Source: Lichina pygmaea (Eukaryota; Ascomycota; Lichinomycetes; Lichinales; Lichinaceae). From it: a DNA stretch of 64,000 bases. The notes under the pieces were generated by a model. The model was not told the origin of the DNA. It made no database searches and saw only the letters and a program-made list of their open reading frames with translations. The DNA lies in assembly GCA_963422465.1 (NCBI GenBank), contig OY730170.1, forward strand, positions 744,001 to 808,000. Direction: 5' to 3'. Within the stretch, counting starts at the first letter, position 1; each line of letters begins with the position of its first letter. The translations under genes were made by a program, and so were the position numbers. Positions 9,838 to 19,917 of this stretch are shown here, piece by piece.

Positions 9838-11463
9838 GGGTACATACGGAAGCCGGCGACAAAAGTATTCGCAATGATTTGTATGGGGGCAACAAAAGTC
9901 GCGAGACACCCCGCATTTCTCCTCCCAATCTGAGTCCCCGTCGCTATTGTTACTGTTCCCCTTCTCCACCACCAGAATCTTCGAGTCTTGAGTCTTGCGA
10001 CTAGTCGTCTTCCCAATCTGAGCTCTCCTCACTCTGCTGCTCCTCCTCCTCCTCCTCTTCTTCTTCTTCTGGCACCAGTATATCCTCAGGTCCTCAAGTC
10101 TCACGATACTTGTTACCACCTTCCAGTGTGATAATCTGCTGAATATGGTGAGGAATCCGCTCAATCCACCACTGAATCCAAGACTGATCCAGCTCCCTCC
10201 AAGCCTTCAGCCATGCCTTTGTCATCTCATCTCTTGTCCTTGGTGCACAGAACTTTGTTGTCGTACGCTTCAGAAAAGGCCAGCATGGCTTGATAGCATT
10301 AAGATCTGGGGAGTTGCCTGGCTATAGCAATTGCTGAACACTGTAGCTGGAATAGATTGCCTTCTGAGAATGGTGTGTGTGTGGGGGGGTCTTGTCTTCT
10401 TGGACAATTGTGTTAGGACAAGATTGCTTGCACTCCTGAGCAAAAGGAAGAAGCTTTCCCATCAGAATAACTTGCCCATATCGATACCAGTCAATTCTTC
10501 CTGCTTTAGCTTGTTGTACAAGCTTGCCAGTCTGCTTTGTGAACCTCCAGACTGGTGCTTTGCCTGGCTTGTTGCGTAGACCTAGACGTTGGACCCCAGT
10601 CACAATCTCCTACTGTGCTCGACCCTCAGATTCTCAAGTAGTGTTCATCTCAGCTAGCTCTTTCTCTGCAGTCTTCTTCTCTTGTGCAGTCTCTGGTCTC
10701 CAGATATGGCATAGTCCTTTCTTGTTGTACAAGAAAGATCCCCAGAACATGAACTCTGTAACCCCTTTCCAGCGCTGCTGAATAACTGTCTTGTCGTAGT
10801 GTTCTTCCAGTGTCCGCCAGAGTCAAGTCCCACCCTGTTGATGACCTAGAATAACTCCTGTCTTATCTGTCTATATCACATTCTTCCAGTCTTCTAGAGT
10901 CTTATCTTTGTGTTCTATCGTAAACTGCAATCAAGCAGCTTTTATTGCTGGAGATAGGATAGGCTTCCATGTTGCCTTGAGCTTTTGGAAACAATTGCGA
11001 CAAAGGATTTGCTGGACCGTACAAGCAGACACCGGAAACTCGTAGCTGATGTCAAGAGCAGACATTTCTCGCCTATGATAATCCTTCCTGACTAGGTCAA
11101 GAAGATCTTTAGTCTGCTGCTTATTTAGAGCTTTCGGTCGACCGGTTCGTGGAGCGTCCTTGAAGAACTCGTCCTGGAAGACTGCATTGGTGACTGGATT
11201 GTAGCCACACTCGTACGCAAGTTGACGAATTCGATAGATAGTGCTAAAAGAAAGACCTGTGAGGTTGGTGATATGATTCACAGGGACACCCTCCTCAAGA
11301 AGAGCAAATACACGTGCTTTCTGCGAGATGCTGATGGCTTTGCTACCCATGGTGTCAGTGATGTGGGTGGTGTCGGTTGCAGATTTAGGTGGTGATCTCC
11401 AGTCTCATCACTTTTTGGAGGGATTGCGAATACTTTTGTCGCCGGCTTCCGCACGTATGTACT
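9838..11463 (-). mobile_element. Tc1/mariner-type DNA transposon, decayed
   Basis: Inverted ends of about 40-47 bp: the left end holds GGAAGCCGGCGACAAAAGTA at 9848-9867, continuing to 9885, and its inverse lies at 11423-11450. The exact outer limit is blurred because both flanks are ACGTAC-rich, but a TA target would fit. The element is about 1.6 kb, a usual size for fungal Tc1-like elements, and holds one transposase frame on the minus strand. Confidence 0.85.
10001..11350 (-). pseudogene. Tc1-like transposase with several in-frame stops
   Basis: The frame from ATG at 11350 to TAG at 10001 is exactly 450 codons with no net shift. Its first 139 residues are open and form paired helix-turn-helix DNA-binding domains (MGSKAISISQKARVFALLEE, then PRTGRPKALNKQQTKDLL). 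The DDE catalytic part is readable: TDKTGVILGHQQGG, an EDKTPPHTHH block where DNAPPHTA is usual, and PGNSPDLNAIKPCWPFLKR. It ends in an acidic run of about ten Glu. About seven in-frame stops interrupt it: TGA after KAA, TAG before TDKTG, TGA before LWRTLEEH, TGA before ESEGRAQ, TAG after it, TAG before PGNSPD, and TGA near the end. Each can arise from CGA, CAG or TGG by one C-to-T or G-to-A change, as in RIP. Confidence 0.88.
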
Positions 11464-11520
11464 GTACGTACGTTACGTACTGCAGGTACGTTACGTATGT
11501 AAGTACAGTATGTACGTGTC
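11451..11520. repeat. ACGTAC/GTACGT-rich cluster at transposon end
   Basis: Dense overlapping GTAC and ACGT words (TACTGTACGTACGTTACGTA). The same kind of cluster is seen at 9607-9700 on the other side of the transposon and between many genes in this window. Confidence 0.6.
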
Positions 11521-11837
11521 AAATTTAGCCTCTGGGATGTCTTGCTTCTCTCCGTCGGCCTGATGCGCCGTGCAGAGGAGGCATTTTAGCGCGTCCTGTG
11601 GCTGCCGACATGATGACAAAGAAATATGGAGACTGACTTCCCATCAACGTGAAGGCTGTTGCATCTCTAATTGGGCCGTCGAATCGCCAGTCGGGCGTAC
11701 GTACTACGTACGTACCTACTGTGCGAGGCAGCGCAGTACAGTGCCGAGTCCGGTGCGGGTGCTGTATTGCTGCTTCGTCGCCGAGTCGCGCCCCCCTCGT
11801 CGAGGCACCAACCGCCTTCCTGGAACCGGCCGCCGTC

Positions 11838-14035
11838 ATGCCAGGCCGTCGTGATGACGACGCATCCGTCGTCCCGACGGAACAGACCCCTCAGCGGCCC
11901 AAGGGACCCACGGCGCCCACGGAGCCCAACATGTTGGAACCTTTGCAGGGGGCGCAAACATTCGGGTCCTTACCTCGGCCGCAGGGCGAGCTACCACCCT
12001 CGACCGCAACCATCCCGGTCTGGATTCCAGTCGATGCCTCGACCGGCGCACCCGAACACTTCGGCGTTGCAGCGGTGGAGGACCCTGCACCAGGCCCCAG
12101 CGACGCGCCGATTCGCAACTCGACCGCCCCTTTCTCGATGACATCTCCCACCCCTCCGCCGGCCGACTCCGACAAAGCATCTCCTACTCATGTCGATCGA
12201 ATCCCACGCCTCTCGATAGATCCTCTGGCCCTTCCGGGTGGGCATGTCACCTTCGGAGGAAGCGGCCTGAAGCGTTCGGGCTCGGGCGCGGCCGCACCGA
12301 GAGGAACCCCGAGCTGGAACTTTAAGCTCTCCCCCTCGGTCTCGGCACTGGAGTCGTCGCCGTCCTCGACGTTGTCCTCGCCTTCGTTCGGTCCTGTGGT
12401 CGAGATCACACCCTTGCCGTCGCCTGTCGTGCGCGAGCACTCGCCCACTCCGTGGGATCGCAAGATGACCGATTCCGAGGATGGCATGACCGGCGCCGCT
12501 CCGTCGCCCACGAACGACGAGGCCAGGCCGTCGTCGTCGTCGGCGACGTCGCTCACGGTCCGGAAGCCCTACCGCGGCCTGCTCCCGGCCGCGATCGAGG
12601 ACCAAAAGCCACGCGAACCGGCTCTCAACAGGGATCGCAGCATCAGCGACTACACCGCTGGCGACCTGCATGTTACGAGGCCTCGCGTCACGACCGTATC
12701 CGGCCCCGTCGTCGATTCGGTTGCCGTCTCGGTGACGGAGCCGTGTCTGAAACGAGAAGAGTACCTGGCCGAGAGTCGGGGCATCGTCAGGGCCGTGCCC
12801 CAGGTTCTGACTCCCCCGCTCAGCGACCCAGGGGGCGAGATGGGCGACAGCGACGCTACCGCGGGCGCCCTCGATGGCGCGTCCGAGCCTGACGCGCCCA
12901 AGCCCGCGGCCGCGTACTTCGACGCCGTCGCCGTCGGAGACTTGACGAGGTGCCGCTGGAGGGCGCTACGCAGACTGGGCCAAGGAACGTTCAGCGAGGT
13001 CGTCCTCGCGATCGAGGTCGACCGAGAGCCGGCACAGAACGGCGTCGTCGACGGCGTCCGGCCGGAGAGCGGAGACGGCGCGGTCGAGGCCGGCGACGCC
13101 GTGCCGTCGAGAAGGCTGGTGGCCGTCAAGGTCGTCGAACACGGCCCGGCCGGCGGTGCGTCGGAAGAGCGCGTCGAGAGCTCGCTGAATCGTGAGCTCG
13201 AGATCATGAAGGCGATCGACCATCCGTCGCTGGTGCATCTCAAGGCGTCCAGCATCGAGCCGACCCGAGCGCTGCTCGTCCTGAGCTACTGTCCCGGTGG
13301 GGATCTCTTCGACTTTGCCTGCCAACGACGCGCCCTCCTCTCGCCGCCGCTCATCCGTCGCATCTTCGCCGAGCTCGTCATGGCCACGTTGTATTTGCAC
13401 GAGCGGTCCATCGTGCATCGCGACATTAAACTCGAGAGTGGGTTCTCCCTCGCCCCCCCGCCCCCGATCCGGTCACTAATCCTATGATCATCTCGCTCTC
13501 GACAGATATCCTGCTGAACCTCCGCGCCAGCAGGCTCGGCCAAGTCGGGGACTGGTCCGTGTTTCCGTACTCGGTCGTGACGCTGACGGACCTGGGTCTG
13601 TCGCGGCGCATCGACCCGCAGAAGCCGCTGCTGCAGACTCGTTGCGGCAGCGAGGACTACGCCGCACCCGAGCTGCTGATGGGGCAGGCCTACGACGGTC
13701 GCCAGACCGACGCCTGGGCCCTCGCCGTCGTGCTGTACGCGCTCATGGAGGGCCGTCTGCCCTTCGACGCCCTGCCCGGCGCCAAGGATCACCAGAAGAC
13801 CCGCACGCGCACCGTGCATCGCATCGCCCGCTGCGACTTTCGCTGGTACAAGTTCACCGACGCCGACGGCGCCCCCGCCAACTTTGGCCCGCTCGAACCG
13901 GCCCGCCGCATCGTCGAGGGCCTCCTCCGACGTTCCTCGCGCCGCACTCCGCTCGTCGACGTCGCCAAAGATCCGTGGGTCAAAGACACCGTCGCCGTCG
14001 ACGGCGGTCTCCGCCTTGGATATTTGGACGAGTAA
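11838..14035 (+). CDS. Serine/threonine protein kinase with long disordered N-terminus
   Basis: Exons 11838-13437 and 13506-14035 join in phase through a 68-nt intron (GTGGGT...GACAG) inside subdomain VIb, giving 709 residues. Residues 1-360 are Ser/Pro/Ala-rich and low in complexity. The kinase domain starts at LGQGTFSEVVLA (glycine loop), with VAVKVVEHG (VAIK lysine), HRDIKLENILLN (catalytic loop), TDLGLSRR (DLG for DFG) and CGSEDYAAPELLMGQ (APE), then DAWALAVVLYALMEGRLPFD. An acidic insert of about 40 residues lies between glycine loop and lysine. The activation segment CGSEDYAAPE with MGQ resembles a group of ascomycete CAMK-like kinases I cannot name with confidence. ATG at 11838 was chosen over the in-frame 11649 because the upstream text is Cys/Arg-rich and lies over an ACGTAC cluster. 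Confidence 0.85.
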
Positions 14036-15853
14036 CCTTCTCTTCCGTCCGTCAACGTTCAATCTTCCCACTCTCTCTTCTTTTCTCTTTGTTTCTTTCT
14101 TCCTTACTCCCTCTCATACAGATTTCTTGAAGCTTCACCGTAGCGAAAGATTTTCCTCTTGGCTCTTTCTCCAGCGTTGTTCGCCGTTCGTCGTCAATGT
14201 TTTCTTGTTCTCCTTCCTTCTCCTCCTCCTCCTCCTCCTCCTCCTCCTCCTCTCCTTCTTCTTCTTCTCGATCGTCCAGTTGTTTGTTTTTTGGGGTTCC
14301 AAGTCGTCGATGATCCTTTTTTGGTTCTCAAGTTCTCGATGGCCCCCTTTTCATGTTCTCCGAGCCCTCATAGATTGGCTTACTCCAAAGTAGCACGTAT
14401 CTTTGTGCGTGTTGTGCGTGTTGTGCGCGTGTGTGTCCTGCGAGAGACTCATAAAATGAGGGAACAACATCCACTTTTCTTCGTTCACCTGACACCTATA
14501 GTACTTAGTTTCAGAGTACTCTGGGTCAACGCTGATTCAAACATGAGCTTGGTTTTATTGACGTTTCGTTACGTATGTACAGCCAGCGTGGTCATCGTCA
14601 GCATCTTTTTTTCCTTCCCTTCCTTCTGGTTCTCGTTCTGTTCTCATATCAGCGTTGTCGCCTTTGTCATCAGCATCAGCATGAGTCGCCTCAAATCGCT
14701 CTCTAGGATCAGCCACGCATCCGTTCCTCAGCGTATGCATCTTCTATATCTTATCCTCTTTCCTTTCCCTTTCCTCCTCTTCCCTCTCCTCTTTCTCCGC
14801 TCTCCTCGGGGGGTTTTTTATCTCTTTCCAATCAGACTGATAGCGTCTCCTGCATCAGGAACATCCATGTTGGTACATCAATTCCAGAAGCAGAAGAAGC
14901 ATGCAAACAACCTGCCGATGACATGCCATAAAAAAACAAGAAACCTGAGAGCATGTGCAAGAACTTCTTGTTCAGTGCCTTGGAGATTAGCTGTGTTGAG
15001 CTTGCTCTACCTCTTCCCGTGTTGGGAAACATGCTAGATACTATAAGTGTACGGAGTATAGTCCGCTGTTGCTCTTAACTTGGGTTTTAGAAGAGCAAAA
15101 GAAGCAAAAGCGGAAGGAGACTGTTAGGGAGGGGGGTTGGGTATAAGGCAGGCAGGGAGAAATAACAGCTAGCACACCAGTGAAAACAAAGAGGAAAGAC
15201 CAAGAAGAGCAAGAAGGGTGAGAGGAACAAGAGGAAAAGGAAGAAGCAGAAGAAGAAGTAGAAGAAGCCAACTCCGACTTGTCCTAACCAGACCTTGTTG
15301 ACTGCAGCTCAACACAAAACTCTCTTCACTTCAAAGTACCCATTACTACTGTATACTTCAAGTGTTGTTTACTGTCTAGGTTTACAGCCTCTTGATAACA
15401 TCTTGGCAGTTTGACTTGGATGTTGTGGTCCAATTCCTGATGCGGGACACTGAGTGTATTGTAGAAGGCTGAGCATGTGCGAATGAAAGGCTGTGTACAG
15501 GTGAGCAGAAGGCTCGTGTAGTCGTACTGTACGTGCGAGCGGATGAGATACGGTAACCTAGAAGTCTGAGCAGATGAGCAGATGAGCAAATGAGTAGATC
15601 GGTAAACTGGTAAATTAGATGTAACCTAGAAGACTGTGTAGATGAGAGAGGTACGGTAGATGGTGTTGGGAGGATGTAGGAATGTTGTATGTGCTCTTCT
15701 CTGATCTGAAGTTCTTGTGTTCGTATTTTTATGCTGTTGTACTCCGTACACGGGCTTGTAATCACCTCCTTACAGGAATAGGGTATCTACAGTTGCGCTG
15801 CACTCACTACACACTCACTCTACGCTCCCTCTACGCTCCCTCGAGTGCGTACG
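14036..15853. other. Intergenic, pyrimidine-rich 3' region and purine-rich stretch
   Basis: T/C-rich from 14040 to 14820, including a CTC trinucleotide run near 14215-14255, then purine-rich at 15070-15260 on the plus strand. Short GAGCAGATGAGCA-like repeats lie at 15560-15600. Long frames here are artefacts of low complexity. Confidence 0.55.
14215..14255. repeat. (CTC)n trinucleotide microsatellite
   Basis: About twelve CTC units in the kinase 3' region, continuing into TTC units. The repeat is on the transcribed strand but outside the coding part. Confidence 0.85.
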
Positions 15854-17251
15854 TCAACTACCCTTAACCTGACTCTCGGCCTCCATTTCCCCATCCTTTC
15901 CCGGTCCCTCCTTGCTCCACGTCTCGGCCAAGGCAGCCTCGGGATCTTCATCGGGATACCCGGCCTGCCGCCTCAGCTTGAGAATCTCCCGGCGCATGCG
16001 ATCGGCGCACTCGATGCGTAGATCGATGGCGTCTTGGCTGAACTTCAGGTGGTCCGTGAGGACGCCGATCGGGAGCGTCCTCGCTCGTTCGAGCCTTTGA
16101 GATGGCGTCTGGTCGTCTCTGGGCGAGAGGAGCGGTGCTTCCTCCTTGGCCTTCAGCACTCGCCATCGTTCTCGTAGATCGCCAAAGACGGCTTCGCCGT
16201 CTACTTCCTTGCCGAACACGACCCTGAGGTAGTTTCCCACCCGCGGCATCCATCGAGGCGCTTTCCGGTCCTCGCTCATGACGGTGTCGAAGCCGTCGAT
16301 CCACATCGGCACGATCTGGGGCATGGGCTCGGCTTCCAGTATTAAGCGCGCGACGCCCCACTTGAAGTAACGCATCGCCTTGTCTGGATGCTGATGGATC
16401 TTGCCTTCGGGGAAGATATGCACCCAGCTGTGTTTCCGCGAGAGATATCCTGACGGGGCGGGAAAGGTGTCGACGCCGTTGGTAGTGTAGGTGTACGTAA
16501 GTTGCGAGCTGGAAAAAGGGTCGGTAATATCTGGGCTGCGCAACGATGGATTCGGCGACGTTGCGGGAGAATCTTCACCGAACGGCGGTCGGCATAGCAA
16601 TCGAATGCATTGAGTCATGGTGGGCTGAAAAAGCCCGCCATGTGGAGAGTGGGCTAGTCGATGCGTTGGGAGCACTTGGCCTAGGTAGAAGTACATCGAA
16701 GAAGGTCTGATAAGAAGAGAGCATTTTAGGATGAGGACGTTCCCCATAGAACAAGTCTCAGACACGCACTTGTTCTTGAAGCAGATATCATAGCTGCCAA
16801 GGGACCACCGGAGGTTGTCTGGCGAGAACAGATAATTCACAGGAAGAACGCCCCACAGTGCCGGATCATCAACGCTAGGGTAAAGTAATCAGCGGACGTT
16901 GGATCTGCAGCTGTCGGATGTAGGGTCCTCGCATGGAGTTGCGTCTACTCACGTACACGCTCAGATGATTCGACACTGTGGATCTCACACGCGGACAGTG
17001 TCACGTATCGTCAGAGACCGATCGTGCATAGAGATCTCGTGCTCGTACTCACCAGTAAGCAGTCCACGTTCCCGACTATCGACATCCTTTCTACGGTCCA
17101 GAATCCGCAGGAAATCTTCAAGCCCTTGGACTTCGACGTGACTCGCGCCAAACAGAAATGCGCGGGAGAGAAGGGCAGATAGTCCAGTCACGAGAGACGA
17201 GGTTGTCCGCCATGGTAGCGTTGGATGTGCTGGAGATCTATCGATGGCCAT
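15854..17251 (-). CDS. TAZ1: Tafazzin, cardiolipin-remodelling transacylase
   Basis: Transfers acyl chains between phospholipids and cardiolipin at mitochondrial membranes. Exons on the minus strand: 17251-17053, 16975-16957 (19 nt), 16874-16771 and 16706-15854, all joining in phase; 391 residues. The join over the tiny exon gives VSNHLSVVDDPALWGVLP, with the H-x4-D acyltransferase motif, then LRWSLGSYDICFKNK, LGQVLPTHRL, and HIFPEGKIHQHPDKAMRYFK as the second motif. A basic N-terminus with LVTGLSALLSRAFLFG fits the tafazzin membrane anchor. The C-terminal 150 residues are variable and charged. The start at 17251 was preferred over an in-frame upstream ATG because homologues begin shortly before the LPWR motif. 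It shares a 193-bp intergenic region with the divergent NOSIP gene. Confidence 0.93.
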
Positions 17252-17444
17252 GTTGCTGTCCACGCAATAGTCAACGGTGAGGCCGTCTTGGTGCCAGGAA
17301 CAAGGCGACGTCGGTGGTTGTGTTTCTCCGAGCTCCGACGCTTGCCTCACGGCCTTACCCGATTTAGAAAGAGCATTGGAGCCGCCAACAGCTTCTCACC
17401 GCGCCACCAGTACCAGCAACAAATTGACTGTCGAAAGCCGTTGC
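17252..17444. promoter_or_regulatory. 193-bp bidirectional promoter of tafazzin and NOSIP
   Basis: The only sequence between two divergent start codons. It is too short for separate large promoters, so both genes probably share it. No TATA box is obvious. Confidence 0.6.
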
Positions 17445-19034
17445 CATGTCTCACAGTAAGGATCACGACCGCACTTAGCCCTGCAGATTGACCAGCTTGC
17501 TGACTCTCCAGGCAAACGCAATACGTCTCTCGCCTTCTTCACCTCCTACGAGCGAGGGCTCTTAAAATCGACATGGGGATCACAGGCGACGCGCCTGACG
17601 CGGGACTCCTTCCTGCCCTTCTCGGCCTGTCGACTGTGCATGCTACCGTCTCGGCAGCCGGTGGCATGCGCCAGCAGTGGACACTTCTTCTGCCGCGAAT
17701 GCGCTGTCAGCAATATGCTTGCGCAGCAGAAGGAGATCCGACGGGTTGAACTGGAAGAGGAGAAGAAGCGGGCCGAGGAGGCCGAAGAGGGCGAGAGGAA
17801 GGAGCAAGAGGCAGCCAACAGGGCCATTGAAGAATTCGAAAAGGTGCAGATGGGCCTGAACGTCAAGCTGGGCGGCATCGGCGCCGGCAAGGGAAGGAAG
17901 GTGGTTGGCCGAGAGCACGGGAAGATCACGATCGAGGAGACGGTCGACGAGGGAGATGCCGAAAGGAAAGGAGCTCAGGTGCCGCCGACGGGAAGCAGAA
18001 AGCGCAAGTTCGAGCTCGACGAGGACGAACTGCTGCGCATCGCCAACGACGAACGCTCGCGCGCAAAGGCGGCCATCGAGCACGAACGCGCCTTGGCGGC
18101 CAAGACGCAGCTGCCGTCGTTCTGGGTGTCGTCCTTGACGCCTTCGACGCCGCCGCCGCGGAAGAGATCGCGCCTGCTGCAGGATCTGCTCCTCCGGCGG
18201 CGGTCGCATCCCGTGTGTCCTGCATCGTCGAAGGAGGCTCGACACCCGTTCTCGCTGAAGACGCTGGTCGCAGTGCACTTTGCCGAGGAAAAGGATACGG
18301 CCACAGGAGAGAGGGCGCGGGTGTGTCCCAGCTGCAAGAAGGGTCTTGGTGGAGGCGTCAAGGTGATCCGTACGTCATCGTCGTGTCTAGCGCTCGCTCT
18401 GCCCGATGGCTAAGCAAGATAATCCACAGTGACGAAGCCCTGCGGACACGTCATCTGCAAGCCGTGCGTCGAGCAATTCATGCTCGAGCCGGGCAACACG
18501 TCCGACGGTGCGCCCGCGGGCCTGCCTACGAAGGAAGCTCAGAAGGTGCTATGCTACGTATGCGAGACAGACCTGTCGACACCGCCGGTCGAGCCCAAGA
18601 AGCCAGAAAAGAAGTTCTTGAAGCGCCGGGTCACACTACCTCCGGACGACGGCGACGTTGCCGTGAAAGAGCCAGTCAACGGAACAGAATCTATCCCGCC
18701 GTCGACGACGAAGTCGAAGACAGACGACAAGGACCGCACCAACCCCAAGGCCGAGGCAACGGACAAGCAAAACGACAGGACGACGACCTCGGAAGAAACA
18801 CAGCAACGGGCGCAACATGCGAACAAGAAGGATGGCAGCGACGAACGCGACAAGCCCAAACACGACGCTGTCCCCGCAAAAGCAAGCGACGACGACAGCG
18901 ACAGGCGACGTCACGAAGGCTGCTTCGCTGGCGTGTACGGCTTGGTCGACGTGGACATGCAGGCGTCGGGCACGGGGTTCGCGGGCGCAGGCAAGAACAT
19001 GGTGGCCAGGGAGGGCGTGGCGTTTCAATGCTGA
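17445..19034 (+). CDS. NOSIP-family U-box-like E3 ligase / spliceosome-associated protein
   Basis: Nuclear protein of the NOSIP family (nitric oxide synthase-interacting protein), a U-box-type ubiquitin ligase found with spliceosomes in animals and fungi. Exons 17445-17454, 17512-18369 and 18430-19034 join in phase to 490 residues. The first exon is only ten bases and gives MSHS, followed by KRNTSLAFFTSYERGLLKS, the family signature. The N-terminal half-RING reads CRLCMLPSRQPVACASSGHF then FCRECAVSNMLAQQKE; the C-terminal half has VCPSCKKGL and TKPCGHVICKPCVEQF, then CYVCETDLS. The protein is longer than the roughly 300 residues usual in animals. Extra length comes from a charged middle helix (ELEEEKKRAEEAEEGERKEQ) and a Lys/Asp/Thr-rich tail of about 150 residues. 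Confidence 0.92.
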
Positions 19035-19917
19035 GCTTGAGCTTGTTGCTTGGCCGAGTCGTCTTTCGTACGGGTGCGCGCGACACAACAATAGGCTTAC
19101 GGTACCATGTTCCCATAAGATCCAGGACTGACTCTGGGTAGACACCTGGCTTTACCTTAGTGACATCCATCATCAGTGGTTCTTCAACCTATATATGGAG
19201 ATGTTCCATCACCAACCCACCTTGGATCCCCTCCCAGTCTGATCAAGAGGATGACCTCTGTTATGTATGGCACTACCTCTGCAGTCAACACACCGGGATC
19301 TGTCATTCTTTGAGGCCGTCGAGTAGCGGGGAAGGGGAAGAGGAGAGGCATGAGGGCAGGGACCGGGAGGACTAGGCAGGGGTTGTGGTCGTGGTCATGG
19401 TCATGGCCAGGCATAGGAATCACAGCTCTAGGCATCGTCATCACCAGGAACATTGTAGAGGAAGTGAGGGCAGAGTATATCACAGGTTCAGCTATTGTCA
19501 GGCCAGATAATTGATGCATCAAAGAGAGAGACAGACTATGTGTGTCCCACTCTCTTGGGATATGGGAAATACTCCACAGTACATGCAGTGTGCAGAACAC
19601 ACCGACATATTTTCAATTTCTATTGAGTATATGTCTGATCTGTCTGATCTATGTAGTCTGTGTCATCTGTCTGTATTGGTTTTATTTGATTTTCTGTAGT
19701 GTCTGAGGGGACAGAGAAGAATAGGGCAATGAATCAAGATGAAAAGGAGGATCGGAATGCCTAGGGTCAAACCTGATGCATGGCTGTTTAGTTTTCTATG
19801 ATGAATGGACGAGTGGTTGGTGGGGTCTGTGGATGCTGGAGCTGGATGAATGCACACGGGTCCTGGTAGTGCTGTAGAAAGTACTGCGTGTAGAATGGTA
19901 CAGGCCACCTTCCATGT
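19035..19917. other. Intergenic between converging NOSIP and Ubp12 genes
   Basis: No supported gene. It contains 3' regions of two convergent genes and a few simple repeats (GGTCGTGGTCATGGTCATGG at 19388). Small frames show no protein character. Confidence 0.5.

Noticed and set aside
9739-10164. 141-residue frame in the Tc1 element
   Set aside because: Overlaps the transposase C-terminus in another phase and crosses the left inverted end.
14159-15037. 292-residue frame with hydrophobic stretches on the plus strand
   Set aside because: It lies over T/C-rich low complexity after the kinase stop; its Leu/Phe/Ser runs come from the pyrimidine tract.
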